A stretch of 64,000 bases of DNA, from the NCBI GenBank assembly GCA_011037195.1, contig JAAEAF010000183.1, positions 248,001 through 312,000 of the forward strand. Direction: 5' to 3'. The notes under the pieces are model-generated. The model worked only from the letters and a program-made list of their open reading frames with translations. It was not told where the DNA came from and searched no databases. Shown here piece after piece: positions 20,559-30,669 of the stretch; within the stretch, counting starts at the first letter, position 1, and each line of letters opens with the position of its first letter. The position numbers were made by a program, and so were the translations under genes. Source of the stretch: Triatoma infestans. Lineage: Eukaryota; Arthropoda; Insecta; Hemiptera; Reduviidae.

Positions 20559-20627
20559 AAATTCCATATTAAGTCAAAAACATATTCTTAAAATTTTGCC
20601 CTTTGTGTCAAACAGTTTTCTACAATT

Positions 20628-20960
20628 GTGATTGGTTGGTTCCGCAGAGCTGGAAAACATGAGACGCAGGCTATTATTTTCCATGATAGCCTGCTTCTTT
20701 TTGTAGTCATCGACCGGTTTCGGGCTGGTTCGCCCATCATGAGAATGTTTTTTTGTCAAACAGTGTGATAACATAGAATTGCACAGAACAAATTTAGTTG
20801 ACATACTGGTTTAAAAAAAAAACCAGTCATGAGTCTGATGTTAAAAAAAACCTGTTGATAAAAAACTAATCATCAGCCTCATGGCGAACGCCCGACGAAG
20901 CAGATTAACACGGAAAATATCTCTGATGAAATTTTTTACAAAGTTAGAATTTTAGCAATC
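20628..20960. mobile_element. Penelope-type repeat P2, inverted pair, decayed
   Basis: The left arm starts gattggttggttccgcagag and carries a minus-strand hammerhead-like core. The right arm near 20870-20930 (catcagcctcatggcgaacgcccga, then aaaatatctctgatga) is its degenerate inverted copy. The spacer holds gtgtgataacatagaattgc, shared with the other P2 copies. Confidence 0.6.
20708..20747 (-). ncRNA. Hammerhead-variant motif, family P2 (mutated)
   Basis: Keeps GAAA, the palindrome ACCGGT, GTC and the GATG stem I strand, but CTGATGA has become CTCATGA and stem II has insertions. Probably inactive. Confidence 0.45.
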
Positions 20961-21046
20961 TGTTAATAATCCAAAATATTATATAGGTGACAGAACTATA
21001 CATTTTATTGAAATGATATTTTAGAAAAAAGCTGAACATTGAAGCT

Positions 21047-21276
21047 AGGGAAGGGAATAGCTAAGTGGTTAGCGTACTTGGACTCCCTCGCGGAGGATCC
21101 TGGTTCGAGTCCAGCTGTGGATAGCCTTAGAGTTTTTCTTCATAGGATCCTCTACAGCTCACTGTCCGGTGATGGACAATGTTTCTGTAAGAGAGAACAC
21201 TGGCCGGAGGCCGGCAGTGCACTGAGAAGGCTCCGGGCGCCAATGTCCATAGATGTCGACGCGCATTAAATTAAAA
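21047..21276 (+). mobile_element. tRNA-derived SINE, family S1, complete copy
   Basis: Flanked by a perfect 12-bp target duplication, aacattgaagct, at 21035-21046 and 21277-21288. The head has A box TAGCTAAGTGGTTAGCG and B box GGTTCGAGTCC (21102-21112), the internal RNA polymerase III promoter of tRNA-like genes. The body has ctcactgtccggtgatggac and gccggcagtgcactgagaag. The 3' end is cgcattaaattaaaa. It needs a LINE for mobility; the partner is not identified. Confidence 0.85.
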
Positions 21277-21289
21277 AACATTGAAGCTC

Positions 21290-21500
21290 CTCTATTAAAT
21301 CCCCCCCACCACAAAAAAAAAATCCTCGAATTATTAGGTAAGAAGTTGAAAAAACAATTTTTAAGAAATCGCAAAAAAAGTGATAGGTATTCATGTGCGT
21401 AAAAATGTATACGAAGTTTAAAGGAAAAAATTGGAGCCAATTTTTGAAAAAGAAAAAAAAAACGCGAAAACTGAATAAGTTTCATTTACGATTAATGAAT
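21290..21500 (-). repeat. RepA fragment
   Basis: Diverged minus-strand blocks: a C-run (cccccccaccac), 'aaaagtgataggtattcatg', 'gaagtttaaaggaaaaaattggagcca' and 'gaaaactgaataag'. This matches one internal RepA module. The S1 SINE inserted at its edge. Confidence 0.5.
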
Positions 21501-22640
21501 TTCGGCCGAAACTTTCGTGTTTAATGAGGCAACAATACCTAAGATCGTAAATTATATTTTTTCAATCATATTCTACAACTAAATTAATATTATTTAAACA
21601 AAGCTTATTAGTTCATTTACAACAAGGCTGGGTTGAATGCGCACTGTCTTCCTATGCGAGTATCTTACCTTATTACATATTGGTATAATTGAATACTCTG
21701 AACTTCTTCTATTATGAAAAGAAAGGGAACACTTCAATATACTTAGGGTAGAATAAGGCAGAAAAAATTTAATAAGCAAAATAGAGGAGATGATCAAAGT
21801 TGGGAATAAATTTTAAAGGAAGAGGAAGGCATAAAGGTCCTGGTAGAAAACAGTTATGCAAAACAGTGTTTTTTTTTTTTTTTTCAAAATATGGCTTAAA
21901 GTTGGTGGAAGAAAAGGAAAGCACTGAGTATAGAGGTAAGAACCATAACAGCACAGAAGAGAAAGAATGGGTAAGAGTAAAAATGGTTTTTAGCCTTAAT
22001 ATATAGTAGAATGAGCTTGGAGCTGTGAAAAGGGGGGTTCGGTAAGAGCCATTCAGATACCATTAGGTTTTTGTAATTTGGAGGCAGTCCAAGATGTACA
22101 GCTAAAAAACACTGTTAGCTAACACAGGTGTTAGTGCTTTATTGCACTTTTACTAAGTCTCATAACACTTTCTATTATCTATTTGTTAAAGCCTAAACAA
22201 TGCTCTCTGTATTAGAGACTCAGTGTGAAGGATACTTCCGATATATACTCTCGATAAAACCATTTCACCCCCAATATAACCACTATCAGTATCAAATCTG
22301 ATAACCTTAACAATTGACCTTCAACTTTCTTAGCCTCTTATACGGAATATAAATGATGTATTTTAGTTGGAAAGATATACTTGTCAATCTTTATTGTGAA
22401 TATCTATACAATGGGTTGGTGTGTGTAATTTTAGAAGGTGAATGAGGTGCTCACAAGAATGTAGGTAGATCTTTTTCTGTAATATGTTATTTCATTAGAT
22501 TTCTTCACAAATTCCTGTAAGAAAGTGCCATCACAATAGCTGAGTGTAGAGGTGTGTACCGGCAAACTGGAGGGGTATATTGCATGGTACTGGGTTTGAT
22601 TCGTGATCTTATCTTTGGAATTTATTTGCTGTAATGATAT
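21500..22640. other. Gene-free stretch
   Basis: No gene recognised. Short ORFs around 21800-22006 are driven by A/T runs and lack any motif. No repeat family recognised. Confidence 0.45.
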
Positions 22641-22646
22641 GAATAA

Positions 22647-22916
22647 TAGAGTCCTCACGTGTTTGTCTAGTGGCTAGCGCACTCGCCTTTCGTGCGAAAA
22701 TTCAGGGTTCGATTCCTGTGAGGGCAAAGTCGGTGTTTACCCAGCATCGTGATAAAAAGTGGGAAGCTACAGTGAGTAGCGCGCTAGGTACGAAGGCCGG
22801 AACTAAAAGGCGTGGGAACTGCGGCGGGCTTACCACACGCTCCCCATTCAAATCGTCGTCTGGCAAGCCTTGGTCCTTCATGGGCTGTTGCGCCATAGGG
22901 TTTTTTTTATTTATTT
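22647..22916 (+). mobile_element. tRNA-derived SINE, family S3
   Basis: The head has A box TAGTGGCTAGCGCAC and B box GGTTCGATTCC (22706-22716). The unrelated body includes ggcgtgggaactgcggcggg and cttcatgggctgttgcgcca. The tail is a T-rich run. A short tatgaataa duplication (22638-22646 and 22917-22925) brackets it. Its body differs from S1 and S2, so this is a third family. A functional tRNA is unlikely because the acceptor stem does not close. Confidence 0.7.
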
Positions 22917-23054
22917 TATGAATAACAGATAATAAAGTGTATTTACTGTCCACCTCCGTTTACGATACCTGTTGGACATAAATCCCGCTTGAAAAGATAG
23001 AAAGGTAAGAATAGTGGTAGATACCACGATTATTATTATTAAAATGTCTTGCAG

Positions 23055-23510
23055 CTATATGATGCCCGCAAGGGGTATCTGTTGCATGCAGTTACTTGGG
23101 GAGTAGCGACCCCACGGGGTACCACAGCTCAATACTCCATGGACTTGGTCACAACAGTCACAATACACTTAAACTACATCCACTCTACACTTTACAGACA
23201 AGGACAAACACAGTACACAAACAAGAGTCTCCGTCCCTAGTTAGTTGGCGTAAACCAAGAAAGAAGGAAGGGATTAGCTCAGTGGTAGCACGCTGGACTA
23301 GCAACGCGGAGATCCCAGGTTCCAATCCAGCATATTTGCCCTTAGATTTTCTCTTCCTAGGAGCCTCTACAACTCATTGTATGGGGATGAGCAGTGTTGT
23401 CAGTAGCACAACACTGCTTGGAGGCCGGCAGTGCACCAAGAGAAGGCTCCGGGATGCACAATAGACCTTTCAGTTTGTAGTGCGATAATCCCTACAACAA
23501 TCTACATCTA
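23055..23510 (+). mobile_element. S1 SINE with upstream leader (L-S1), copy 1
   Basis: A leader beginning gcccgcaaggggtatctgtt and ending gtctccgtccctagttagtt is joined to an S1 SINE. The head is at 23268-23335 (GGGATTAGCTCAGTGGTAGC; B box ggttccaatcc at 23319-23329) and the body ends gccggcagtgcaccaagaga. The head's anticodon-loop region (ctagcaa) resembles tRNA-Ala(AGC). The same leader and head recur at 43225-43700 and, inverted, at 27725-28045. Confidence 0.7.
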
Positions 23511-23519
23511 TAGCTATAT

Positions 23520-24560
23520 GATAAAGTATTACGATCATTGTTTTCAATAATTTTTGAAATTCATTATTCACCGGAAACATTATTCAGCACAACTTAAACA
23601 CGGCAAATTGCATGTAGCTGAGATTTCATTTTGGTTTTATCAGGGAACGAGGCAGTAAAGTTTTGGCTAAAATCGGTCAACTGGATGTAGTATTTTACTG
23701 AATGGATATTTTCCATTTGTTGTGTTTTTCTCAAATTATGGCTCCCAATAATTTGTTTTCTACTGTGTATATCAATCACACATGTAAAGAGTTTTCAAAG
23801 AAATGGTCAATTAGATTATGATGTTTGCAGTAAGAGAAAGGATGCCAGTGTTTTGAAGCAAATTTTTCCTCCATTATGGCAATGAGTAACGACTGCTTTT
23901 GTATGGTATCGCTAGATAGCTTCAGATAAGGTACCGCTGGACTACTGAATGTCGGCAGGATATTGCTTCCTTTCAAAAACGGATACCAACAATTTTTGAA
24001 ACGGTTCATTCAAGTTTTGACTTGGTTCATATTGTTAAAGCCCACATCGTCCAAAATAATAAAATATTGTTTAATTTTTGAAAGGATTATTTCTTCTCTT
24101 CTCTCATTCTATTAGATTAAGTGCTTATATTTTTTCATATATTAAGTTCTAATGTACTTTCCAAAATCGTTATCGTAATAGTAGTATTTTATTAAGCCTA
24201 CCTCTCTTGAAAGAACTCAAAGAAATGTCAGCTACCATAGCAACACTTCCTTAGTGTATCTCTTACAGATTAAATTCAAAGGCGTGGCCATGGCAGAAAA
24301 CGAGCCTATATATAACAGTAACAAGAAGTTGGGGGGGGGGGGCTACATTAACTTACTGAGACGCATCTCTAACTAACTCTTTTATTTCTTTGTTTTATGT
24401 TTATAGGGTGACTAATAAATTTCTTTTTTTATACATACTTCATAATATTGTGTTAAAAAAAATGCTTTATTTATTTTTTTTTTTACCTACTCGAGCTTCA
24501 CATTTTCACAAGAATATTTAAGTTAAACAAATTAATAACGTATTCAAATCTCATAAGATG
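23520..24560. other. Unassigned stretch with two adjacent minus-strand ORFs
   Basis: Minus-strand frames at 23776-24009 (77 codons) and 23594-23779 (61 codons) abut and have less biased composition than random AT-rich DNA (for example CWYPFLKGSN and KHWHPFSYCKHH). I recognise no domain. They could be part of an unknown mobile-element protein or chance. The rest holds only a poly-G run (24331-24341) and poly-T. Confidence 0.3.
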
Positions 24561-24576
24561 TATTTGTAAATTACCT

Positions 24577-25167
24577 CAAGACACAGTGAATTCTGGAAAA
24601 ATGACTATAAGACTACTCTTCCCGTTATGTCACGCGATCAAAAATGACCACACAAAACAAACTCCTACTGTACAAAGTAGTCATCAGATCGATGTTACTT
24701 TACGCTTCCTCCGCCTGGAGCCTGACTAGTAACAGTAACATCAAAAAACTTCAGATAACCCAGAACAAATTCCTAAGACTTGCGACTGACTCACCACGAC
24801 ACACCAAAATCGACCTACTTCACGTAAAATCTTCAGTAACCCCAGATTATTCCTTCATCCAAAATCGTCTCCTGAAACTCCTCTCCACTCTAGACTGTCA
24901 TCTTAATCCACTCTGCCGCGAAATAGCCTCCTACGATCCCTCCATACATTACAGGCATAAAAGACTGAAACACATCCTCTCATAATATTTTTCCTAAAGC
25001 TGCAGGTTTTTCCCCTTTTTCCCTGCATAGTGTACTTGACCTTATCCCAAAAATCACTATACAAACAATGCAGGAAGGTTATAATGTTAATGTACATTGG
25101 AACTTCTATTTATTATTATTTTACATATATGTAAATTTGTAATAAAGCTTTTATCTATCTATCTATC
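24577..25167 (+). pseudogene. Jockey-type LINE 3' fragment with (TATC)n tail
   Basis: Flanked by tgtaaattacct (24565-24576) and tgtaaattatct (25168-25179), a 12-bp duplication with one change. The 113-codon frame at 24644-24985 carries LLYKVVIRSMLLYASSAWSL and ITQNKFLRLATDSPRHTKI, the conserved post-RT region of Jockey-clade LINEs. The 3' end has AATAAA at about 25140 followed by (TATC)n. It is 5' truncated and lacks reverse transcriptase motifs. Confidence 0.8.
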
Positions 25168-25798
25168 TGTAAATTATCTAAACAGTAAGAACTATAGTAC
25201 AAGCTATATATAGATAGATATATAGTTATAGAATCATGGCTTCCTATCGGGAATTCATGTTAATTTAATTTAATTACTCTTTTTTTTTTAGTTTTTTTCT
25301 GTATGCAAACTTTATTTATTTATTTTTTGGTTTTATTGTAAATGTAAATATTTTGGAGCCTAACTGGCAGACGGACATTGTCCAGTGCTATTTGAATTAA
25401 ATTTGATTTGAAATATATTTTTTTTTATTTTTTCTTGAATAAACCTACTTATCTATATATCTATCTATCATTGGAATTATTCTCTTATCTGCAATATTGA
25501 AGTGAACCATACATTGAACTGAAGTGGCACTTTAGAGGAAAATATAAGGTTGCTACTACTCCCAAATCCTTAAAAAAAAAACAAAAAATAACTCGATTTT
25601 CCTGGTTTAACGTTCCCCAAGTAAAAGTGATAGGTAAATTATATGCGGTAGATAGTGTACGAAGTTTAAAGAAAATTGTTACAATCATTATTGAGTAAAA
25701 ATGAAAAAAACACTTAGTAAATTGTTATGGTTGGTTCCGCAGAGCTAAAAAGCATCAGAGATATTTTCCCTGGTCATCGACGGACTTCTTCATGTGGT

Positions 25799-25836
25799 CA
25801 TCGACCGGTTTCGGGCGTTCGCCCATCATCAGGATG
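25799..25836 (-). ncRNA. Hammerhead-variant ribozyme motif, family P2 (intact core)
   Basis: Minus strand: CATC (stem I), CTGATGA, extra T, GGGCG-AA-CGCCC hairpin, GAAA, CCG, GTC triplet, GATG (stem I partner). Stem III is the loopless palindrome ACCGGT, which would pair only between two RNA copies. Every invariant base of the hammerhead core is present. It is the best P2 example in the window. Confidence 0.7.
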
Positions 25837-25905
25837 CTTTTTGTGTATCAACTAAATTTGCTCTGTGCAAGACAATGTTATCACACTTTTATGACAAAAA
25901 AAAAG

Positions 25906-25943
25906 CATCCTCATGATGGGCGAACGCCCGAAATCGGTCGATG
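25906..25943 (+). ncRNA. Hammerhead-variant motif, family P2 (mutated partner)
   Basis: Inverted partner of 25799-25836. CTGATGA has become CTCATGA and the base after GAAA is T instead of C (ATCGGT). The conserved G of the core is lost, so catalysis is not expected. Confidence 0.5.
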
Positions 25944-26239
25944 ATGACAAAAAGCAGGCTATCACAGAAAATATTTTTTTTTTTATACTTAGTAAATTCC
26001 CAACTTCAATTGATGGACTTTGACCAAAATCTTTGTTAATTGCATTGATGGTACTTAAACGAAATTTTAAGTTTGAGCTTCCGGGCTTTTTTAAATTTTT
26101 TAAAAAATTTTTGAGGTTTTATTCTATAAACTTTTTTTGGTTTTCAAAGTGCTTAAAATATGTATTTTCTGTATTCTCTCAATTTCACAAAATTGGACAT
26201 TATAGAACACTTCCTCTTAAGGCAGGCGCCTATTGAGGT

Positions 26240-26565
26240 GGTAGGGCAATGATTTGGTGACCAAGTGGCAAGAAAAGGAATGTGCAGCGGGCGCTGGAAT
26301 GGAGTGACAGAGGCGTGGTGTATGATGTATGGTGTGGCGCCATTAAAGCCGCCATTAGCTTCTGACAAGTTTAACATTTACCACCCCACATCTAGTGTTA
26401 TTCTACTATTTAATGAGGGTTTCTTTTTTCTTTTTTTTTGTAATTTAATATTTTTGTCGTATTTACTTATTTAGTGGAAAGGATAAATCGCCTTCTTTCA
26501 TTTTCACTTATATTTATTTTTGTAACTTTTATAAATTTTTTTAAATTTCTCATCGACAAGGCTTA
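26240..26565. other. Gene-free stretch
   Basis: A GC-richer patch (26230-26390) without recognisable coding or repeat content, then T-rich DNA. Ends in a (TTA)n tract at 26566 that belongs to the LINE. Confidence 0.4.
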
Positions 26566-27423
26566 TTATTATTATTATTATTATTCAAGGAAGGGGAGGG
26601 CAAAACCCTATGCTATCCAAAGCCTCCATGGGCCCATATAGCTACCCCTAAAGAATAACAACTACTGGGTCTGGAACAAAAGTCCAGGCCCAGGTTTTAC
26701 CCATCTAAGTTTCACCACAGACCGAACAAATCGGACCAAAACCTCAAAAGGACACAGCTAATCCGGCCGAAGGTCCTAAACCTAATCTCCTCACAGCCCA
26801 AACAATCCGTCATTAGATGCATGGGTGTTTCTTCCTCCGTCTACAAACTCTACAAAAGGGGTCAGGCATGAGTCCCATTGTATAGAGATGTCTCCTTAAG
26901 CCACAATGTCCACTGAGGAAGCCAACCAGATGCCTGAGAGAGGTCCGTGAAAGACATCAGATCCCGCTACTCAAAGCTCCATCTGTACCCCTAATGAGCA
27001 TTCTGACCTACCGACAACCCACTGCACTCGTCCATGAGGATGAGTGCTGCGAGGTCATCCACGTCTGACAAACATGTGCCAGAAGACACACCAACAGCAG
27101 GCTCGGAACCAATGAAAAGGAGAGAGGCGCCTAATTTGGCAAACCTATCCACCTCCTCATTCCAAAAGATTCCCATATGACCTGGAACCCAGACAGAAGC
27201 AGATCCTTCAATGAAGAAAGATCTTCCAGTCTTTCAGAACATTCCAACACCAATCTGGAAGTGAAGACAGATGAGCTAAGCGCCTTCAACGCAGCCTGGC
27301 TGTCCGAGCAGATACAAACATCTTTTAAATTAGTGTTACGCACCCTCTCATCCAAAATACAACAAAGAATTGCATAAACTCAGCCTGGAAAAACGGTGGC
27401 CCACTCACCAAGAGGTACCACCG
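26566..27423 (-). pseudogene. RNase-H LINE lineage RH-A, copy 2, broken
   Basis: Clearly homologous to 6154-7476 over its whole length, including the 3' sequence ctatgctatccaaagcc and the (TTA)n tail. RNase H motifs remain in pieces: SDSQAALKALSS (frame 27131-27355), and GIFWNEEVDRFAKLGAS (frame 26991-27176), where the stretch before it has lost bases. An approximate 13-bp duplication, tcgacaag[g/a]ctta, lies at 26553-26565 and 27424-27436. Several deletions and frameshifts; truncated further 3' than copy 1. Confidence 0.85.
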
Positions 27424-27724
27424 TCGACAAGACTTAAATAACTTTTAAACACATATGAATGCGATACTTTTACCCCCCCCCCCCACAGTGGGTAAATCCA
27501 ATATAATTTTGTTTGCGTATATTGAGTATTGTTTACCTCAATAATTTGAAACTCAGGAAAATGAGAGAATTCATCCACTGATGATAACATGAAATTAATG
27601 ATAACTGGACATTTGAAGTGGCCACTTCGGTGTGCACCGCACCACTTCTACTCCACTCACCACTTTCAAAACCTCACCACCTTTTACACAAACTTCAGAG
27701 TGCCCTGAGCTTACACTAGATTGT

Positions 27725-28045
27725 TGTAGGGGATTATCGCACTGCAACCTGAAAGATCTATTGTGCCCCCGGAGCCTTCTCAGTGCACTACCGGCCTTCA
27801 AGCAGTGTTCTCTAGCTACAGACAACACTGCTCATCACCGTACAGTGAGTTGTAGAGGCTCCGAGGAAGAGAAAATATAAGGGCAGCATGCTGGATTCGA
27901 AACCGGGACCTCCGTATTGCTAGTCCAGCGCGCTACCACTGACCTAATAATCCCTTCCTTCTTCCTTGGCTTACGCCAATTAACTAGGGACGGAGAACCT
28001 AGTTTGTGTACTGTGTTTGTCCTTGTCTGTGTGATGGGTGCCACA
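27725..28045 (-). mobile_element. L-S1 SINE, copy 2 (inverted)
   Basis: Reverse complement of the 23055 unit. The S1 body is at 27760-27885 (gccttctcagtgcactaccgg...). The tRNA-like head is at 27895-27960, with a B box in gattcgaaaccggg and an A box around agcgcgctaccactgac. The leader ends at the leftmost block tagggacggagaacctag...gtccttgtctg near 28030. Confidence 0.7.
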
Positions 28046-28094
28046 AATATAAAAATATATTAATTTGAAATTATCAAATTATGAACAAAATGTA

Positions 28095-28535
28095 ACATTC
28101 CCTGGCAAAAGGACTATTAAGGTAGAAGGCCACTATTGTCTTTTAGAGTTCATGAAATTGATAGCATTGTCTACCCCTTCTTCTCACAGGGGAAGATTTG
28201 AACGAACAATTAGAAGGGATTCCTTCAAGACAATCTGAAACAGACATTCTACCAGTATATTGCTTCAGGAATCGCTCTCTTAATCTCAGTGCCAGTGATA
28301 GAGATTATCATTTATTCTAGATTAACAACTGATTTATTAAGATATAGTTGTGATATTGTATAGTACTTAAATTCACTTAGAGAATATATCTATTTTAAAA
28401 ACAGTGTGATCTCTTGATTATTTCTGATACTTCTCTCTTAAACATAATATATACTCACAAGCCCTTTACTAAACCGCTCACGCCACAACCTACCACTACA
28501 CTACAACACAACACACTAATAACATTATATCTGTT
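28095..28535 (+). repeat. Dispersed repeat D, copy 3
   Basis: Shares gatttgaacgaacaattaga, ggattccttcaagacaatct, cagtgccagtgatagag and the 3' block aaaccgctcacgccacaacc with the other D copies. It ends with the acaacacaacac tract. Confidence 0.6.
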
Positions 28536-28554
28536 AGAGTGTATGTAGTTTAAG

Positions 28555-28665
28555 TTTATTGTGTACTGTTCTGTCTGAAGTGCATGGAATGCTGAGCTAT
28601 GGTAACCCGTGGGGTCGCTACTTCCCATGCAACAGATACCCGTTGCGGGCAAGAGCTTACAGTAA
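28555..28665 (-). repeat. Leader L fragment without its SINE
   Basis: Reverse complement of the L leader (gtgcatggaatgctgagcta, acccgtggggtcgctactt, catgcaacagatacccgttg). Here it is separated from any S1 head, next to repeat D. Confidence 0.55.
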
Positions 28666-28669
28666 GCAG

Positions 28670-29850
28670 TAAGTGAAAGTAAAGAAAACAGATATTTTTT
28701 TACTCATTTCCTTTAATATAAATAGAGAGTCGGCGGAGTTTCATGTTGGTTAGCAACCTTGGCGTGTAGTACCTGAGGTTATTACATTAATGTACACGGC
28801 AGCGCCAATAACAATGAACAAATCTCAATAATATTTGAAATCTAACGACACAGATTCTCAGAAATCCTAAAATTTACTTTTCTGGAAGAAGAGAAGGTAA
28901 AAAAAAAAATATATATATATACATATATAAAGCCAATTGATAAAGTAATATAAAAACTTATGAAAAGAAACAGGTCAATAATAATGAAAGAATTATAATT
29001 GCATTACATAAATAAATAATGTAAACATCATTTGATACAAATGGGATAATATATTTGTAATAAATAGAACGGAAGAAAGAAAAATATAAACTAATATATT
29101 CCTGAAACTATCATAGTAGAGTTAAGATATAGTCAAAACATTTAAACAAAACAAAAAAAAAACAAAAAAAAAAGGAATAAATAAATAGAAATAAAAATTA
29201 TAAGATTAATAAATATTGTAAAAAAACAAAAAAAAAACAAAAACAAACAAGATTTATGCAGATATATTGCTGTAGACACTATATATGTAACGAAGTTTAA
29301 AGATTCATAATTCTATCCAATCCTGTTTTCTCTTCATTTCTCTAGGCTGACCTTTGCATGCAAAATGTCGCTTGGTTAGTTTGCACGTCAACTTCTATAC
29401 TCTCTCCCTCTATTTCCCTTTTGCACAGTTATATATTTTCTTCTTGCAGTATCGTGTCCTCACTACGAATAACCCAAACGCTGATATTGTTTTTATTAAA
29501 ATATTTATTTTTCTTTAAACTTTCAAGGACATTCAATGAATTAATTTAACGTGCAACATTCTTTTGACAACATATTTGCGTGATTAATAAAGAAAAATAT
29601 TGAATTAATTAGTTTATATAAATTATAATATTTGTTAAGAATATAATCCTTGTTATATAAATTTCTTCAGTAAATTGGTTGAAAAAAAAGTGGTATATCT
29701 CTTTTTTAAATGGATACTCTTTCTTACGGTACTTTTCTCGCCAAATTCAATTAAAATAAATACTTTTTATGTATTCTATAAAGTTCTCCGGCATTTTTAT
29801 AAAAATGTTAATACGCTGATTATTCGTTACAATTCTCTTTTGTTTTTGTT
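28670..29850. other. Gene-free, A-rich stretch
   Basis: Contains (AT)n at about 28907-28928 and several A-runs at 29150-29250. No ORF with recognisable content. Confidence 0.5.
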
Positions 29851-29859
29851 TTTTTTTCA

Positions 29860-30015
29860 GGTGGACTTAACATCCAACTACCAAATTAGTGCCGGAAACA
29901 CATCCTTTAATAATATCATTTTTTAAACGAATATAAAATTTAGCATACGCGGGTCTCGATCTGGGAACCTCCCAGTTACAAGTCCATACTCATAACCACT
30001 ACACCAATACCCAGT
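29860..30015 (-). mobile_element. tRNA-derived SINE, family S2, copy 3
   Basis: The minus strand shows GGTGTAGTGGTTATGAGTATGG (A box region) and a B-box region in agatcgagacccgcg. The body block tttaaacgaatataaaattt is the same as in the 5745 and 7494 copies. Confidence 0.6.
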
Positions 30016-30079
30016 GTATATTATAAATACTATATATTGTCCTCAACCGGTGCTGTCAATAATTGCAAGAGAAGATGGG

Positions 30080-30660
30080 ATGGAGAAGATGGTTACAAAA
30101 ACACTCACACAACTTTCTATTATTGCAACTAATACAAATTTTGATAATAAATTCTCTATAAAATTCCAAATACTTATAGCGTTTAGTTGTGCTGGCCATA
30201 AAATAAATTCGTAGAGGTTATACATTTAAATATAGCTCAGTGGGCATTGTGAGCGCATTTTGTCACAGCCAATAACACCGCTTGTGGCGGCAATTTAAAT
30301 TTAAACCTAACTGCCAACCCCCCCTCCCCCAATAACCCTTCTAAAATTAATTTTCCCGGGCAAATTTTACAAATAAAAATGATGGGTATTTATTGTATTA
30401 TATTGTCGATATTATACGAAATTTTAAGAAAATTGTTGGAGCTGTTTTAGGTAGATGGATTTTTTTTTTCAAATAAAACCTTCAAGTCAGATGCAGTAGT
30501 AGTAGTAAGTAATCGAATACTATTTTTGATTTTTGTATATCTATTCGCCCATTTGCTAAAAAATTTTTATCGTACTCAGGGGACCTCAAAATATGTATTT
30601 CCAGCTAATACTCAACTTCACAAAATTTGACATTTTCGCTCATTAGGAAACAGGAATTAA
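30080..30660 (-). repeat. RepA, diverged copy
   Basis: Blocks in RepA minus-strand order: acactcacacaactttctatt (end), a 'ctaactgccaacccccc' block, 'ttttcccgggcaaattttac', 'acgaaattttaagaaaattgttggagc' and 'cgcccatttgctaaaaa', then ggggacctcaaaa near 30577. Heavily diverged. Confidence 0.55.
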
Positions 30661-30669
30661 TAAGGCTGA

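Larger units (their letters stand above)
25724..25986. mobile_element. Penelope-type repeat P2, inverted pair with target duplication
   Basis: Flanked by a perfect 12-bp duplication, acttagtaaatt, at 25712-25723 and 25987-25998. The left arm reads gttggttccgcagagctaaa, catcagagatattttccc, then a minus-strand hammerhead-like core. A spacer (ctctgtgcaagacaatgtta) follows. The right arm carries a plus-strand core and ends in aaaatattttt. It shows that the inverted-pair unit of 263 bp moved as one piece. Confidence 0.75.
25490..26230 (-). repeat. RepA copy interrupted by a P2 repeat
   Basis: Minus-strand RepA blocks (aactgaagtggcactttaga, aagtaaaagtgataggt, cgaagtttaaagaaaattgt) run up to 25723. 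RepA-like sequence resumes after 25986 in a more diverged form (agtaaattcccaacttcaattga). The interruption is the P2 element with its own duplication. Confidence 0.55.

Noticed and set aside
23268..23335. Candidate tRNA gene (Ala-like)
   Set aside because: A and B boxes are present, but the acceptor stem does not close, the sequence runs into the shared S1 body, and several dispersed copies exist. It is a SINE head. The same reasoning applies at 21.05, 22.66, 27.9 and 43.45 kb and to the S2 heads.
24577..25167. Penelope reverse transcriptase to accompany the P-type repeats
   Set aside because: The reading frame has Jockey-type post-RT landmarks, and no GIY-YIG endonuclease signature was found here or elsewhere in the window. 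The P repeats lack a coding partner in this region.
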